From Anaerolineae bacterium (GTDB taxonomy: Bacteria; Chloroflexota; Anaerolineae; B4-G1; SLSP01), in NCBI GenBank assembly GCA_016928755.1, contig JAFGKB010000072.1:1-30633 (forward strand): a DNA stretch of 30,633 nucleotides, read 5' to 3'. Under the pieces are notes generated by a model that was given only the letters and a program-made list of their open reading frames with translations, was not told the DNA's origin and ran no database searches. Each line of letters begins with the position of its first letter. Positions within the stretch are counted from its first letter, which is position 1. Shown one piece after another: positions 15,231 to 23,613 of the stretch. The translations under genes were made by a program, and so were the position numbers.

Positions 15231-18200
15231 TTATGAATCCCCTTTTTTGTAGTGTATCTTTCCTTCCTTCTTGTCTTGCCGCATATGACAGTCTTTATAC
15301 TTCTTGCCGCTGCCACACCAGCACAGGTCGTTACGTCCTAACTTCGTGCCCCCGCTTCCTGGTTGTTTCTGTGGTGTCTGGGTAGCCGTGGCACTACCGC
15401 CAGATGTATGCAGTTGTGGTTGTCGCGGTGTAAATACCGGTCTCCGGGGGCGCGCGTTCCGTTTTTGCTGTTGAGAGACCATAAAGACACTGCGAGCAAT
15501 CTCACTCTGTACAGAGTTTAACATATCTTGGTAAATGTCAAAAGCTTCTTTCTGGTAAGCCACTAATGGTTTCTGCTGTCCTACCGCCCGCAACCCGATA
15601 CCCTCTCGGAGCATATCTAACGTGGTCAGATGCCGCACCCAATGGCGGTCCAATTTTCCTAACATGAGTCTCCGGTCTCGGTATAGCCGGTGAATTTCCG
15701 CCACTATGTCTAATGCTTGTTCCTCTTCTGTCTCGGCCAATCTACGCAATGGCTGTTCTCTTATCTTGTTAACGGCATCTTCGTCCAGTTCACTTTCTAT
15801 GCGCTTAGCCATCATCCTGAGAATTGTATGCTCGCTCTCCTGGAGCCTTTTTAACGAAGCCTCTTCCCGTAAGCCCCTGTAGAACTCTTCTCCTAGTTGG
15901 CGATTCAGTTGATAGTAAGTTTTATCCGCCCACTCATAACACTGTGCTACAATCTCTTCTGCGGACATCTTCCGGAAATGTTCTGCTTCCACATTGCGTG
16001 GTATCGGCGTAAACTTACGTAACTCAGCCAGCATAAGTTCGATATTCCAATCTTCTTCATAGCCGGCTGTATAAGATTGTATGACCTGTCGGATTTCACT
16101 CTCTACAATATCCAATAGGTCATCATGCAGGTCATCGCGGCTTAAAATCTTGCGCCGTTCAGCATATACAACTTCACGTTGTTTATTAACAACATTGTCG
16201 TACTCCAGTACGTGCTTACGAATATCAAAGTTGTAGCCTTCCACACGTTCTTGGATAGACTCAATAACCTTCCCTACAATATTAAACTCCAAGGGGAACT
16301 CATCTAATCCGGCCCGGTCCATCCACGGCTTTAATCGCTCGCCGCCAAAGCGCCGCATAAGCTCATCTTCCAGGGAGACATAAAAACGGCTGGATCCAGG
16401 ATCACCCTGGCGACCGGCACGACCTCGTAACTGGTTATCAATACGTCGCGCCTCATGTCGCTCGGTCCCGATTACGTGTAGCCCACCTAGCTGGTAGACT
16501 GTCTCGCGGTCGGCTTCACACTCTTTTACTTTTTTATACAATACCTCGGCCCATCGTTCTGGGTACTTCTGTGTCGGGTCTTCTCCGCGTTTACTGGCTT
16601 TAAGGACTTCTTCCCATTCTGTGGCACTGATTAAGGTTAGGTCTTCCCCTTCCTTACGGAGTTGTTCGCGGGCTAGTCCTTCAGGATTACCCCCCAGGAG
16701 AATATCCACACCACGCCCGGCCATATTAGTGGCAATCGTTACCGTTCCTGGCCGCCCGGCCTGGGCAATAAAAACAGCCTCTTGGGCGTGGTACTTTGCA
16801 TTAAGTACATTATGGGGGATCTTGTGTTTCTTCAGTTCCCGTGCTAAGAATTCTGAGGTCTCAATCGCTGTCGTACCAACTAACACCGGCCGTCCGGCAT
16901 TATACACAGCCTCAATTTCTTGGATCACCGCCTTGAATTTAGCTTTCTCAGATTTATAAATCTGGTCCGTTAAATCCAGCCGGCGATAGAAATATGCTTC
17001 TTCAGCAGCGCCTTTGTAAATAGTGACATTGGGTGTGGTTACCCCAATTGTAAGTTCGGGTGTTGTATTATTGAGTGCGCCGGCAAACTCTACCCGGGTT
17101 TCCGTGACCGGAATCGTCTGCTCTTCCAAGTCCCCGTACTTTGCCCGGTATTCCACATTAGTCGGTAGAATAATTACATCCAGCCCATAAATTTTCCGCA
17201 GTTCCTCTTCTTCAGTTGCGGCTGTCCCCGTCATTCCCCCTAATTTATCGTACATACGGAAGAAATTCTGGAACGTAATCGTCGCGTAAGTCAGAGATTC
17301 CCGGCGTATTTCCACCCGTTCTTTGGCTTCGATAGCTTGGTGTAAGCCCTCGGAGTACCGCCGTCCATGCATCAGACGCCCTGTGAACTCGTCCACAATA
17401 ATAATCTCGCCATCACGGACCACATACTTCTTATCCCGCTCGAAGAACTCCTTGGCCCGTAGCGCATTATCCAGATATGGCAAAATCTCGGCATGTGCAG
17501 GGTCATAAATACTTTCGCCCTCTGGTATGCCCACCATACTCTCAACTTTGGCGTTTCCCTCTTCGGTTAACATCACCACCTGTGAGCGTACATCGACCTC
17601 ATAATCCACTTCCGGTTGGAGTAGCTTCACCCAACTCGCGGCTTTCTTATAATACTCTGCTGGCTCATCTGCCGGCCCGGAGATAATCAGGGGGGTGCGG
17701 GCTTCATCAATGAGAATACTGTCTACCTCGTCGATGATCGCGTAGTTTAGCTCCCGCTGTGTGGCATCTTCCAAGTCCATAACCATATTATCCCGCAGAT
17801 AATCAAACCCGAATTCGTTATTTGTACCGTAGGTGATGTTGGCTTGGTAAGCGGCCCGGCGTGTTATAGGTTGCAGGTTTTGGTAACGGTCATCTTCTGA
17901 GCTATAACTGGGGTTGTACAGGAAAGACCCCTCATCCGGTCGCCCGCCTGTAGATTGAATGACACTGACACTGACGCCCAGCGCTGCATAAATAGGCCCC
18001 ATCCATTGCACACCAAACTTTGCCAAGTAGTCGTTAGGGGTCACCAGGTGGGCACCCTTATCCTCTAACGCATTTAAATATAAGGGGAGTGTTGCGACCA
18101 AAGTCTTACCTTCACCGGTGCGCATCTCCACGACCTGGCCTTGGTGCAATATCATCCCGCCGATTAACTGCACATCATAATGACGTAACCCAATAGTTCG

Positions 18201-18428
18201 TCGTCCTGCCTCTCTGACAGCCGCAAACGCCTCTGGTAATAAATCGTCCAGAGTTTCTTGATGGTTCAACCTTTCACGGAATTCGGTTGTTTTTGCCCGT
18301 AATTCATCATCAGAAAGTCGCTGGAACTCAGGTTCCAGCGCATTAATTTTTATAACTACTTTTTGAAGTTGTGAGATAGTCCTTGAGTTTGCGTCGCCAA
18401 AGATGCGTTTGAAAAGGCTTTTTGCCAT
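15231..18428 (-). CDS. secA: Preprotein translocase ATPase SecA
   Basis: The 1065-residue SecA motor drives unfolded preproteins through SecYEG using ATP. Visible features are Walker A GEGKT (105-109), DEVD (233-236), the preprotein cross-linking region, helicase motifs in NBD2 (TNMAGRGVDI, QLRGRAGRQGDPGSSRFY), the scaffold/wing region, and a C-terminal metal-binding SEC-C motif, CWCGSGKKYKDCH. It is about 160 residues longer than the E. coli protein, mainly because of extra segments at about 161-187 and 426-481 and a long C-terminal linker. ATG 18428 has GGAG 6 nt upstream. The gene stands alone between the rplT terminator and the KaiC operon. Its leader contains two strong palindromes (18556-18586 and 18607-18641) that may regulate it. 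Confidence 0.98.
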   Translation of the reverse strand: MAKSLFKRIFGDANSRTISQLQKVVIKINALEPEFQRLSDDELRAKTTEFRERLNHQETLDDLLPEAFAAVREAGRRTIGLRHYDVQLIGGMILHQGQVVEMRTGEGKTLVATLPLYLNALEDKGAHLVTPNDYLAKFGVQWMGPIYAALGVSVSVIQSTGGRPDEGSFLYNPSYSSEDDRYQNLQPITRRAAYQANITYGTNNEFGFDYLRDNMVMDLEDATQRELNYAIIDEVDSILIDEARTPLIISGPADEPAEYYKKAASWVKLLQPEVDYEVDVRSQVVMLTEEGNAKVESMVGIPEGESIYDPAHAEILPYLDNALRAKEFFERDKKYVVRDGEIIIVDEFTGRLMHGRRYSEGLHQAIEAKERVEIRRESLTYATITFQNFFRMYDKLGGMTGTAATEEEELRKIYGLDVIILPTNVEYRAKYGDLEEQTIPVTETRVEFAGALNNTTPELTIGVTTPNVTIYKGAAEEAYFYRRLDLTDQIYKSEKAKFKAVIQEIEAVYNAGRPVLVGTTAIETSEFLARELKKHKIPHNVLNAKYHAQEAVFIAQAGRPGTVTIATNMAGRGVDILLGGNPEGLAREQLRKEGEDLTLISATEWEEVLKASKRGEDPTQKYPERWAEVLYKKVKECEADRETVYQLGGLHVIGTERHEARRIDNQLRGRAGRQGDPGSSRFYVSLEDELMRRFGGERLKPWMDRAGLDEFPLEFNIVGKVIESIQERVEGYNFDIRKHVLEYDNVVNKQREVVYAERRKILSRDDLHDDLLDIVESEIRQVIQSYTAGYEEDWNIELMLAELRKFTPIPRNVEAEHFRKMSAEEIVAQCYEWADKTYYQLNRQLGEEFYRGLREEASLKRLQESEHTILRMMAKRIESELDEDAVNKIREQPLRRLAETEEEQALDIVAEIHRLYRDRRLMLGKLDRHWVRHLTTLDMLREGIGLRAVGQQKPLVAYQKEAFDIYQDMLNSVQSEIARSVFMVSQQQKRNARPRRPVFTPRQPQLHTSGGSATATQTPQKQPGSGGTKLGRNDLCWCGSGKKYKDCHMRQDKKEGKIHYKKGDS

Positions 18429-18555
18429 TCCACGCTCCTAAAATGAATTTGTTGTTATTATACCATAGGGAGTTAGCGAGGCAATATTTTTTCAAAATTC
18501 TTAAACTGAGTGCGGGCCGTACATATGTGGGATATCAATTATACCTCCATGACTT

Positions 18556-18586
18556 GGCTCCCCGGTGAGGGGGAGTCCGGGGAGCC
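18556..18586. other. GC-rich hairpin in secA leader
   Basis: A perfect 10-bp stem, GGCTCCCCGG and CCGGGGAGCC, has an 11-nt loop; flanking TTGG and CCAA can extend it across a small bulge. No T run follows on either side, so it is not a standard terminator. It lies about 130 nt before the secA start. Confidence 0.6.
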
Positions 18587-18606
18587 ATTAGCCAAGGAAA
18601 GGAGGA

Positions 18607-18641
18607 GAGGTACGAATGGTTTTTAAAACCATTTGAACCTC
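18607..18641. repeat. 35-nt interrupted palindrome upstream of secA
   Basis: A 19-nt core (18615-18633) pairs AATGGTTTT with AAAACCATT around one T. After a 3-nt gap on each side, GAGGT (18607-18611) pairs with ACCTC (18637-18641). This two-level symmetry looks like a dimeric protein operator or a small structured element. Confidence 0.6.
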
Positions 18642-18733
18642 AGTGATTTTAATTTAATCATATCCACTTTTTTACCTAAAGCTAGTGATGAATGACTAAA
18701 CATACTGTGATGACCGTCAACTATGTTAAATAT

Positions 18734-18766
18734 AAAAAAGGACAGTGTTTGGCACTGTCCTTTTTT
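18734..18766. terminator. Intrinsic terminator after rplT
   Basis: A6-GGACAGTG and CACTGTCC-T6 form a perfect 14-bp stem with a 5-nt loop, 20 nt past the rplT stop. It ends the infC-rpmI-rplT operon and could terminate in either direction. Confidence 0.92.
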
Positions 18767-18785
18767 GAGACCCAACAAAAAAATA

Positions 18786-19133
18786 CTAATCTTGGCTTAC
18801 AACTTCCACGATCTGGCTAAAAACCTGAGGATCGTTTACGGCTATATCTGCCAACATCTTGCGGTCAAGGGCAACATTTGCCTGCTTGAGAGCATGAATT
18901 AAACGACTATAAGAAAGTCCATTGAGCCGGGCCGCCGCATTAATACGGGTAACCCATAGCCGACGTATATCACGTTTCTTGTTACGGCGGTCACGGTAGG
19001 CATACATCATGGACTTCATCCATGCCTCGTTGGCTCGCCGGAACAGCTTATGGCGCGTCCCATAAAAACCCTTAGTTTGCTTGAGTGTCTTCTTATGGCG
19101 ACGGCGTGTTACGGTTCCACCTTTAACTCTCAC
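18786..19133 (-). CDS. rplT: 50S ribosomal protein L20
   Basis: The 115-residue protein matches L20 along its length (RVKGGTVTRRRHKKTLKQTKG at the start, DRRNKKRDIRRLW and RINAAARLNGLSYS in the middle). It binds 23S rRNA early in large-subunit assembly. The start is a GTG at 19133 with AGAGGTG 4 nt upstream; the product begins Met-Arg-Val-Lys, lacking the Pro or Ala usually seen at position 2. It is the last gene of infC-rpmI-rplT, 21 nt after rpmI, and is followed by an intrinsic terminator. In other bacteria L20 represses this operon; no such site is clearly visible here. Confidence 0.98.
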   Translation of the reverse strand: MRVKGGTVTRRRHKKTLKQTKGFYGTRHKLFRRANEAWMKSMMYAYRDRRNKKRDIRRLWVTRINAAARLNGLSYSRLIHALKQANVALDRKMLADIAVNDPQVFSQIVEVVSQD

Positions 19134-19154
19134 TATACACCTCTATAAATAAAT

Positions 19155-19376
19155 TTACTTTGATTTCGCTTTAAGATAGGGGGCCAAACGCTCGACACGA
19201 GCCTTGGTTCCACTCCCCTGGACTTCGAACATTTCATCATACATAGCGCGTACCTGGCGTGGCTTGCGACGACGGAAGTGGCTCTTACCTTGCTTGGTGC
19301 GCATTAACTTGCCCTTGCCTCCCTGGGAGAGGCGGAAACGCTTTGATGTGGGCTTATGAGTCTTTATCTTTGGCAC
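19155..19376 (-). CDS. rpmI: 50S ribosomal protein L35
   Basis: The 73-residue L35 begins MPKIKTHKPTSKRFRLSQGG and has the basic KSHFRRRKPRQVR stretch. It is slightly longer than the usual 64-66 residues because of a C-terminal extension (ARVERLAPYLKAKSK). It starts with GTG at 19376, preceded by GGAGG 6 nt upstream, and lies 27 nt after infC and 21 nt before rplT. Confidence 0.97.
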   Translation of the reverse strand: MPKIKTHKPTSKRFRLSQGGKGKLMRTKQGKSHFRRRKPRQVRAMYDEMFEVQGSGTKARVERLAPYLKAKSK

Positions 19377-19403
19377 TTTATTCCTCCACTTGATTCTTCT
19401 GCT

Positions 19404-19940
19404 TTATTTCTTCTTAGGTGCTAATAACATTAGCATGGTCCTACCATCTAACTTTGGAGCTTGCTCAATATCAGCTACATCGGTTAGTTCCTCGGCAATC
19501 TCTCGGAGTTGATCCATAGCTACTTCAGGGTAAGTAATCTCTCTTCCCCGGAAACGAATCCGCACTTTGACCTTTATACCACTTTCTAGCCATCTACGGG
19601 CATTCTTTACCTTGAACCCGGCATGGTGTTCGGTGGTTTTGGGTCTTAGTCGTATTTCCTTAACCTCGATTTGCTTTTGTGATTTGCGTGCCTCACGTTC
19701 TTTTTTGGATTGTTCATACATAAACTTACCAAAATCAAGGATACGTGCTACTGGAGGGTCTGCATTGGGTGCAACCTCTACCAAATCCAATTCCGCTTCT
19801 ATTGCAATTTGCAATGCTTCTCGTGTTGGTAAAACCCCTAAGTTCTCCCCGTTAGCATCAATAACCCGCAATTCACGAGCGCGAATAGCCTTATTAATAC
19901 GATATTTTGACTGATTAGAGTCACTTCTGCTCCTAACGAT
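19404..19940 (-). CDS. infC: Translation initiation factor IF-3, probable AUC start
   Basis: IF-3 binds the 30S subunit and checks start-codon pairing. The C-terminal part is textbook (VEVAPNADPPVARILDFGKF, KEIRLRPKTTEHH). The first conventional start (TTG at 19871) would remove the conserved N-terminal KYRINKAIRARELRV segment, which is present in frame upstream. No ATG, GTG or TTG lies between that segment and the preceding in-frame stop. The best candidate is ATC at 19940-19938, about 6 nt after an AAGGGGG ribosome site, giving 178 residues, close to the family norm. A rare AUU/AUC start is the classical feature through which IF-3 represses its own translation in other bacteria. Protein identity is certain; the exact start is an inference. 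Confidence 0.9.
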   Translation of the reverse strand: MVRSRSDSNQSKYRINKAIRARELRVIDANGENLGVLPTREALQIAIEAELDLVEVAPNADPPVARILDFGKFMYEQSKKEREARKSQKQIEVKEIRLRPKTTEHHAGFKVKNARRWLESGIKVKVRIRFRGREITYPEVAMDQLREIAEELTDVADIEQAPKLDGRTMLMLLAPKKK

Positions 19941-19980
19941 GGCTGGCCCCCTTTTTGAAATTCAATGAAATTGTGATTTT

Positions 19981-20003
19981 TAGGTGGTTCAATCTACCAC
20001 CTA
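19981..20003 (-). promoter_or_regulatory. Hairpin at 5' end of infC leader
   Basis: TAGGTGGT and ACCACCTA form a perfect 8-bp stem with a 7-nt loop, only a few nt after the predicted transcription start and about 40 nt before the infC start. There is no T run after it. It may stabilise the mRNA or be a regulatory leader structure of the ribosomal protein operon. Confidence 0.5.
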
Positions 20004-20014
20004 TACACCCCGTA

Positions 20015-20043
20015 ATCATAACACGATTGCATAGGTCTGTCAA
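20015..20043 (-). promoter_or_regulatory. Sigma70 promoter of infC-rpmI-rplT
   Basis: On the minus strand TTGACA (20038-20043) and TATGAT (20015-20020) are 17 nt apart, a near-consensus promoter. The transcript should start near 20008, leaving a leader of about 70 nt. Confidence 0.8.
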
Positions 20044-20062
20044 CTCAGCTTTTACATTTTAA

Positions 20063-20080
20063 CGCCTAATACGTTAGGCG
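20063..20080 (-). terminator. Weak hairpin over PBP stop codon
   Basis: CGCCTAA and TTAGGCG form a 7-bp stem with a 4-nt loop that includes the stop codon of the PBP gene; it is followed on the minus strand by TTAAAATGT. It is a short, weak terminator candidate just before the infC promoter. Confidence 0.35.
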
Positions 20081-23000
20081 GTTTGTCCCCGTTATTGGCT
20101 CTGTCGGTGCCGGTGTAGGGGCTTCCGTTGTCGGTGATGGTGTTATCTCAATGGGCACCAGTGTCGGCGGTTCGGTAGGTATCGGACTTGGCTCTTCTGT
20201 TCCGGGTGGTTCCGGGGTGGGTGTCAATGTCGGTGGTGAGATCGTCGGTGGCAATGTGTTAGTTGGTGGCACCACTGTAGGGATTAAGGTTGGTGTATCC
20301 GTCGGCAGTATAATCGTCGGTATCGGTGTATCCGTCGGTATTAAGGTCTCCGTAACCTCCGGCGTTGGTGTCGGTGTTGGTTCTGCCAGCGCAAAAGTAA
20401 TCTTCTGCTCAAACTGTGCGCCCCGTTGATTAAACGCTACTACCCGTATCGTATAAACCCCAGGCTCTTGTCCTCTGGCATCCCATAATCCCAGTAACCC
20501 TTTGCGTACAAGTGCCTCGTGTGGTCCACTGACCCAGCCCCAACCTTGCGGATTATTACCAAGTCCATAAGTGATCTCATAATGGTCGAAATCCGGGATA
20601 TCGACCGTACCGCGAATTTCCACTATATCGGCAGCAACAGCTTCCCCAGGTAAAGGCTTGGTAATCTGTACCTTGGCCTCAGAAAACCCTTCGGCGCAAT
20701 ACTCGGCAGGTGCGATCTCATATCCATTTTGCATTGCCCACTGTTCCAACCACTTGCGACCGTCAGGGTCCGTCACACTCTCCAAAACGATCATTATCTT
20801 CTCCACGATGTTCGTGGTACATATCTCATTGGCACGTAAGCCGCTGTTCCCGTCTATCTGTACCAGTTGGAACCAGCCATGTTCTGTGTCCAAGGGTGGT
20901 TGTTCTCTGTAGAAGATATCGGAGCGTTTCTCCGGACAGTAAGGTGAGGCTTCAACCCCGGAGGGGGAGCACACTTCGCGCGCCACTATTCCTTGGGGTT
21001 CCGGGAACGGATGTGCTGGAATCCCCTCGTGTGCTCTGCGCATAAAGGCGTTCCAGATGGGCGCCGCACCACTGCTTCCCCCCACGTTAAACATCGGTGA
21101 ATTATCATTATTTCCGACCCACACCACCGCCGCTATATCCGGCGTGTAGCCCGCTGTCCAGGCATCCCGGTTGTCATTGGTCGTCCCCGTCTTGGCTGCC
21201 ACCGGGCGATCTGGCAATTCCAGGATACTGGGACAATTGAAAACCTCGCACCGGGCTTGTGTATCGGCCAGTATATTCGTGATAAGATAAGCGTGTTGAG
21301 GTTTTACAACCTGTTCTCCCTTACGATCCCGGTAATCCAAAATGATATTTCCCTGGTTGTCCTCAATCCATGAGATAGGATTGGGTTCAAGATATTCTCC
21401 CCCGTTGCCTAGTGTCGCATATGCGGCCGCTAGTTCCACGGGCTTCATTTCGCCCCCCCCAAGTGTTAGTGCCAGTCCATAAAGCGGGCGTGTGTCATAA
21501 GGATAGTCAGGGCATTCAAGCTGTGGACTCACTAGCGATGTCGCTCCCAGGCGGTCGGCCATCTCCAGCAATCCGTTTACCGTCACAAATTCCAGCGTCT
21601 TAACCGCCGGGATATTCAAAGAGTTCGCCAACGCGCGGCGGATTGATGTCGGTCCCCGAAACGTACCGTCATAATTGACCGGCTGGTAAATATTCCCCGC
21701 GGTATCGGTATAGGTTTTCGGTAGATCCCATACCACAGTAGAAGGATTCCAACCCTTCTCAAATGCAGTCAGATAAGTTAAAGGCTTAATGGCCGAACCT
21801 GGCTGCCGGCACCGTTGGGTGAGATTAACTTGACCGTCAATCAGCTCACTGTAGAAATCGGCACTGCCCACCATAGCCAGGATATTGCCTGTGGCTGGTT
21901 CCAGTGCGATAAGCGCGCCGTTAGATACATTGAGATTTGCCAGGGCATTCACGCCGTTAGCTATTTCCTCCTCCGCAATACTTTGCATACGCGGATCAAG
22001 GGTTGTGTGGATGCGCAGTCCACTTCCCTGGTAGAGCATATCAGCCCCTAAATTCTTCTCCACCCATTGGCGCACATACATAACGAAGTGGGGGGCCGGT
22101 ATCTCGTTGCCATAAATAGGCGTAAAGGGATAGGCATCCATTTCAGCCGCGGCGGCATCAGCCTGCTCTTGGGAGATATACCCATCTTCCACCATCAAGC
22201 CTAATACCGTTTTCTGGCGTTTAAGTGCCGCATCGTGTCCGCCCCCATAAGGGTCATACAACGTTGGTGCCTGGGGGATACCGGCCAGGAATGCGGCCTG
22301 TCCTAAGCTCAAGTTAGAGGCTGAGGTGCCGAAATAAGTCCGGGCCGCAGCATCAATACCATAAGCCAGATTGCCATAGTTATTATTATTTAGATAGATC
22401 TCTAAGATTTCGTCTTTGCTATATTTGCGCGTTAACTCTGCCGCGAGGATAATTTCCTTAATCTTACGGCTGGCGGAGATCTCTGTGCGCTCTTCTGGTA
22501 ACAGAATATTCCGGGCGACCTGTTGTGTAATTGTACTGGCCCCGGAGACAATCTCGCGCTCTTGCAAGGCGTAATAGATAGCGCGGATAATAGCAATAGG
22601 GTCAAATCCCCCGTGGGTATAGAAATTGCGATCCTCCGTAGCCACAGTGGCATATTGTAAATTTTTGGCAATTTGCTCAATGCCTACATAGGTGCGTTTA
22701 CCTGTAGTGGGATCGATAATCTCATATAATAAACGTTTATCCCGGTCATAAATCTGGCTGCTGGCGAAAGTTGGCTCACGGGCGCGCAACTCGTCAGGTG
22801 AGGGTAGCTGGCTCGCCATAATAACATAGCCGATCATAGCCGCTACTAATCCCACAAAGAATAGCCCGATACCTCCTAATGTTACCCACAATAACAACGT
22901 CGCCCCACTCCCCTTTCCGTTACCTTCCGGTCCTTTTAATGCCGGTTCCTGTCTCCTGGGTCGTGCCGGAGGCTGTCTCGGCGGAGGTGCTGCCTGCCGT

Positions 23001-23578
23001 GGTTGCTGTTGTACTCTGGCTGCCGGCAACGTTTGCGTGGGGACCCGTTGCGGCTGCTTTTGCTGTAGCGGTACTTGCTGTGTTGGTTCCCACTGTCCGG
23101 CATTCTGAGGTGGTTGCGGTGGATATTGCTGTCTCTGTGCTGTTGTCGGTTGGCTGTCTGGGCGTTGTTGTGATGCCGGTGGCCATTGTTGTTGCGGGGT
23201 AGGTTGGTAAGGGGGTAGTCGTTGTGGCCGTCCTGACGTCGCCTTCTGTGTCTTGGGTTGTTGCCCTGGTGTAGTATCTGTTGGCTGGGGGGGGACATCA
23301 AATCTGCGTGTGGGTTCTGCCGGTGGGGGCGTTTGCTCTGTAGGCGATGGCTGCGGTTGTGGTTTAGGTTGCACCGGGATACGTACCGTAGGCTCGGCCG
23401 GCTTTACCTGCTGCACCGGGATACGCATTGTCGGCTCTCCCCCGGCAAACTCATCCCATTCAGGCGATTCCGTCGGCTGTGGTTTTAACTCCGCTGCTTG
23501 CCACTGCGCGCGCTGCTTTTGTTGGTCCTCGGGTTTCTCACCCTGGTTATTATGAGTTTTTTTCGGTTCCTCAGGCAT
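20066..23578 (-). CDS. Class A penicillin-binding protein (PBP1A-like)
   Basis: The 1170-residue bifunctional peptidoglycan synthase polymerises glycan strands and cross-links peptides outside the membrane. Order: a cytoplasmic Gln/Pro-rich head (1-225), one membrane anchor (about 227-255), transglycosylase (Glu315 in ATEDRNFY; GASTITQQVARN at 346-357), transpeptidase with SxxK (Ser595-Lys598), SxN (Ser653-Asn655) and KTG (796-798), then an Ig-like/FN3-like segment and a Thr/Pro-rich tail of about 100 residues. The head has three related short repeats, EPTMRIPV, EPTVRIPV and EPTRRFDV (49-95), possible Ser/Thr-kinase targets. AGGAGG 5 nt before ATG 23578 fixes the start. The low-complexity tail is probably a wall-spanning spacer. 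It lies 35 nt after the MaoC gene on the same strand. Confidence 0.96.
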   Translation of the reverse strand: MPEEPKKTHNNQGEKPEDQQKQRAQWQAAELKPQPTESPEWDEFAGGEPTMRIPVQQVKPAEPTVRIPVQPKPQPQPSPTEQTPPPAEPTRRFDVPPQPTDTTPGQQPKTQKATSGRPQRLPPYQPTPQQQWPPASQQRPDSQPTTAQRQQYPPQPPQNAGQWEPTQQVPLQQKQPQRVPTQTLPAARVQQQPRQAAPPPRQPPARPRRQEPALKGPEGNGKGSGATLLLWVTLGGIGLFFVGLVAAMIGYVIMASQLPSPDELRAREPTFASSQIYDRDKRLLYEIIDPTTGKRTYVGIEQIAKNLQYATVATEDRNFYTHGGFDPIAIIRAIYYALQEREIVSGASTITQQVARNILLPEERTEISASRKIKEIILAAELTRKYSKDEILEIYLNNNNYGNLAYGIDAAARTYFGTSASNLSLGQAAFLAGIPQAPTLYDPYGGGHDAALKRQKTVLGLMVEDGYISQEQADAAAAEMDAYPFTPIYGNEIPAPHFVMYVRQWVEKNLGADMLYQGSGLRIHTTLDPRMQSIAEEEIANGVNALANLNVSNGALIALEPATGNILAMVGSADFYSELIDGQVNLTQRCRQPGSAIKPLTYLTAFEKGWNPSTVVWDLPKTYTDTAGNIYQPVNYDGTFRGPTSIRRALANSLNIPAVKTLEFVTVNGLLEMADRLGATSLVSPQLECPDYPYDTRPLYGLALTLGGGEMKPVELAAAYATLGNGGEYLEPNPISWIEDNQGNIILDYRDRKGEQVVKPQHAYLITNILADTQARCEVFNCPSILELPDRPVAAKTGTTNDNRDAWTAGYTPDIAAVVWVGNNDNSPMFNVGGSSGAAPIWNAFMRRAHEGIPAHPFPEPQGIVAREVCSPSGVEASPYCPEKRSDIFYREQPPLDTEHGWFQLVQIDGNSGLRANEICTTNIVEKIMIVLESVTDPDGRKWLEQWAMQNGYEIAPAEYCAEGFSEAKVQITKPLPGEAVAADIVEIRGTVDIPDFDHYEITYGLGNNPQGWGWVSGPHEALVRKGLLGLWDARGQEPGVYTIRVVAFNQRGAQFEQKITFALAEPTPTPTPEVTETLIPTDTPIPTIILPTDTPTLIPTVVPPTNTLPPTISPPTLTPTPEPPGTEEPSPIPTEPPTLVPIEITPSPTTEAPTPAPTEPITGTNRLTY

Positions 23579-23613
23579 ATTGCCTCCTGTATTTGTTTAA
23601 GTAGTTCCCAAAT

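Larger units (their letters stand above)
18429..18785. other. secA leader region, 357 nt, with palindromes and rplT terminator
   Basis: No gene is seen. It holds the rplT terminator (18734-18766), a long symmetric palindrome (18607-18641), a GC-rich hairpin (18556-18586), and a TATAAT on the minus strand at 18538-18543 without a clear -35, which is a possible secA promoter. Confidence 0.65.

Noticed and set aside
18600..18660. Possible tRNA, because GGTTCAAAT appears on the minus strand
   Set aside because: No acceptor stem, D arm or anticodon arm can be built around it; the sequence belongs to the 18607-18641 palindrome.
19567..19914. 115-codon plus-strand frame opposite infC
   Set aside because: It lies wholly antisense to a conserved gene, and its protein has no family features.
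22879..23202. Hydrophobic Val/Ala-rich plus-strand frame opposite the PBP head
   Set aside because: It is the complement of the Gln/Pro/Thr-rich low-complexity coding sequence; the composition explains the hydrophobicity.
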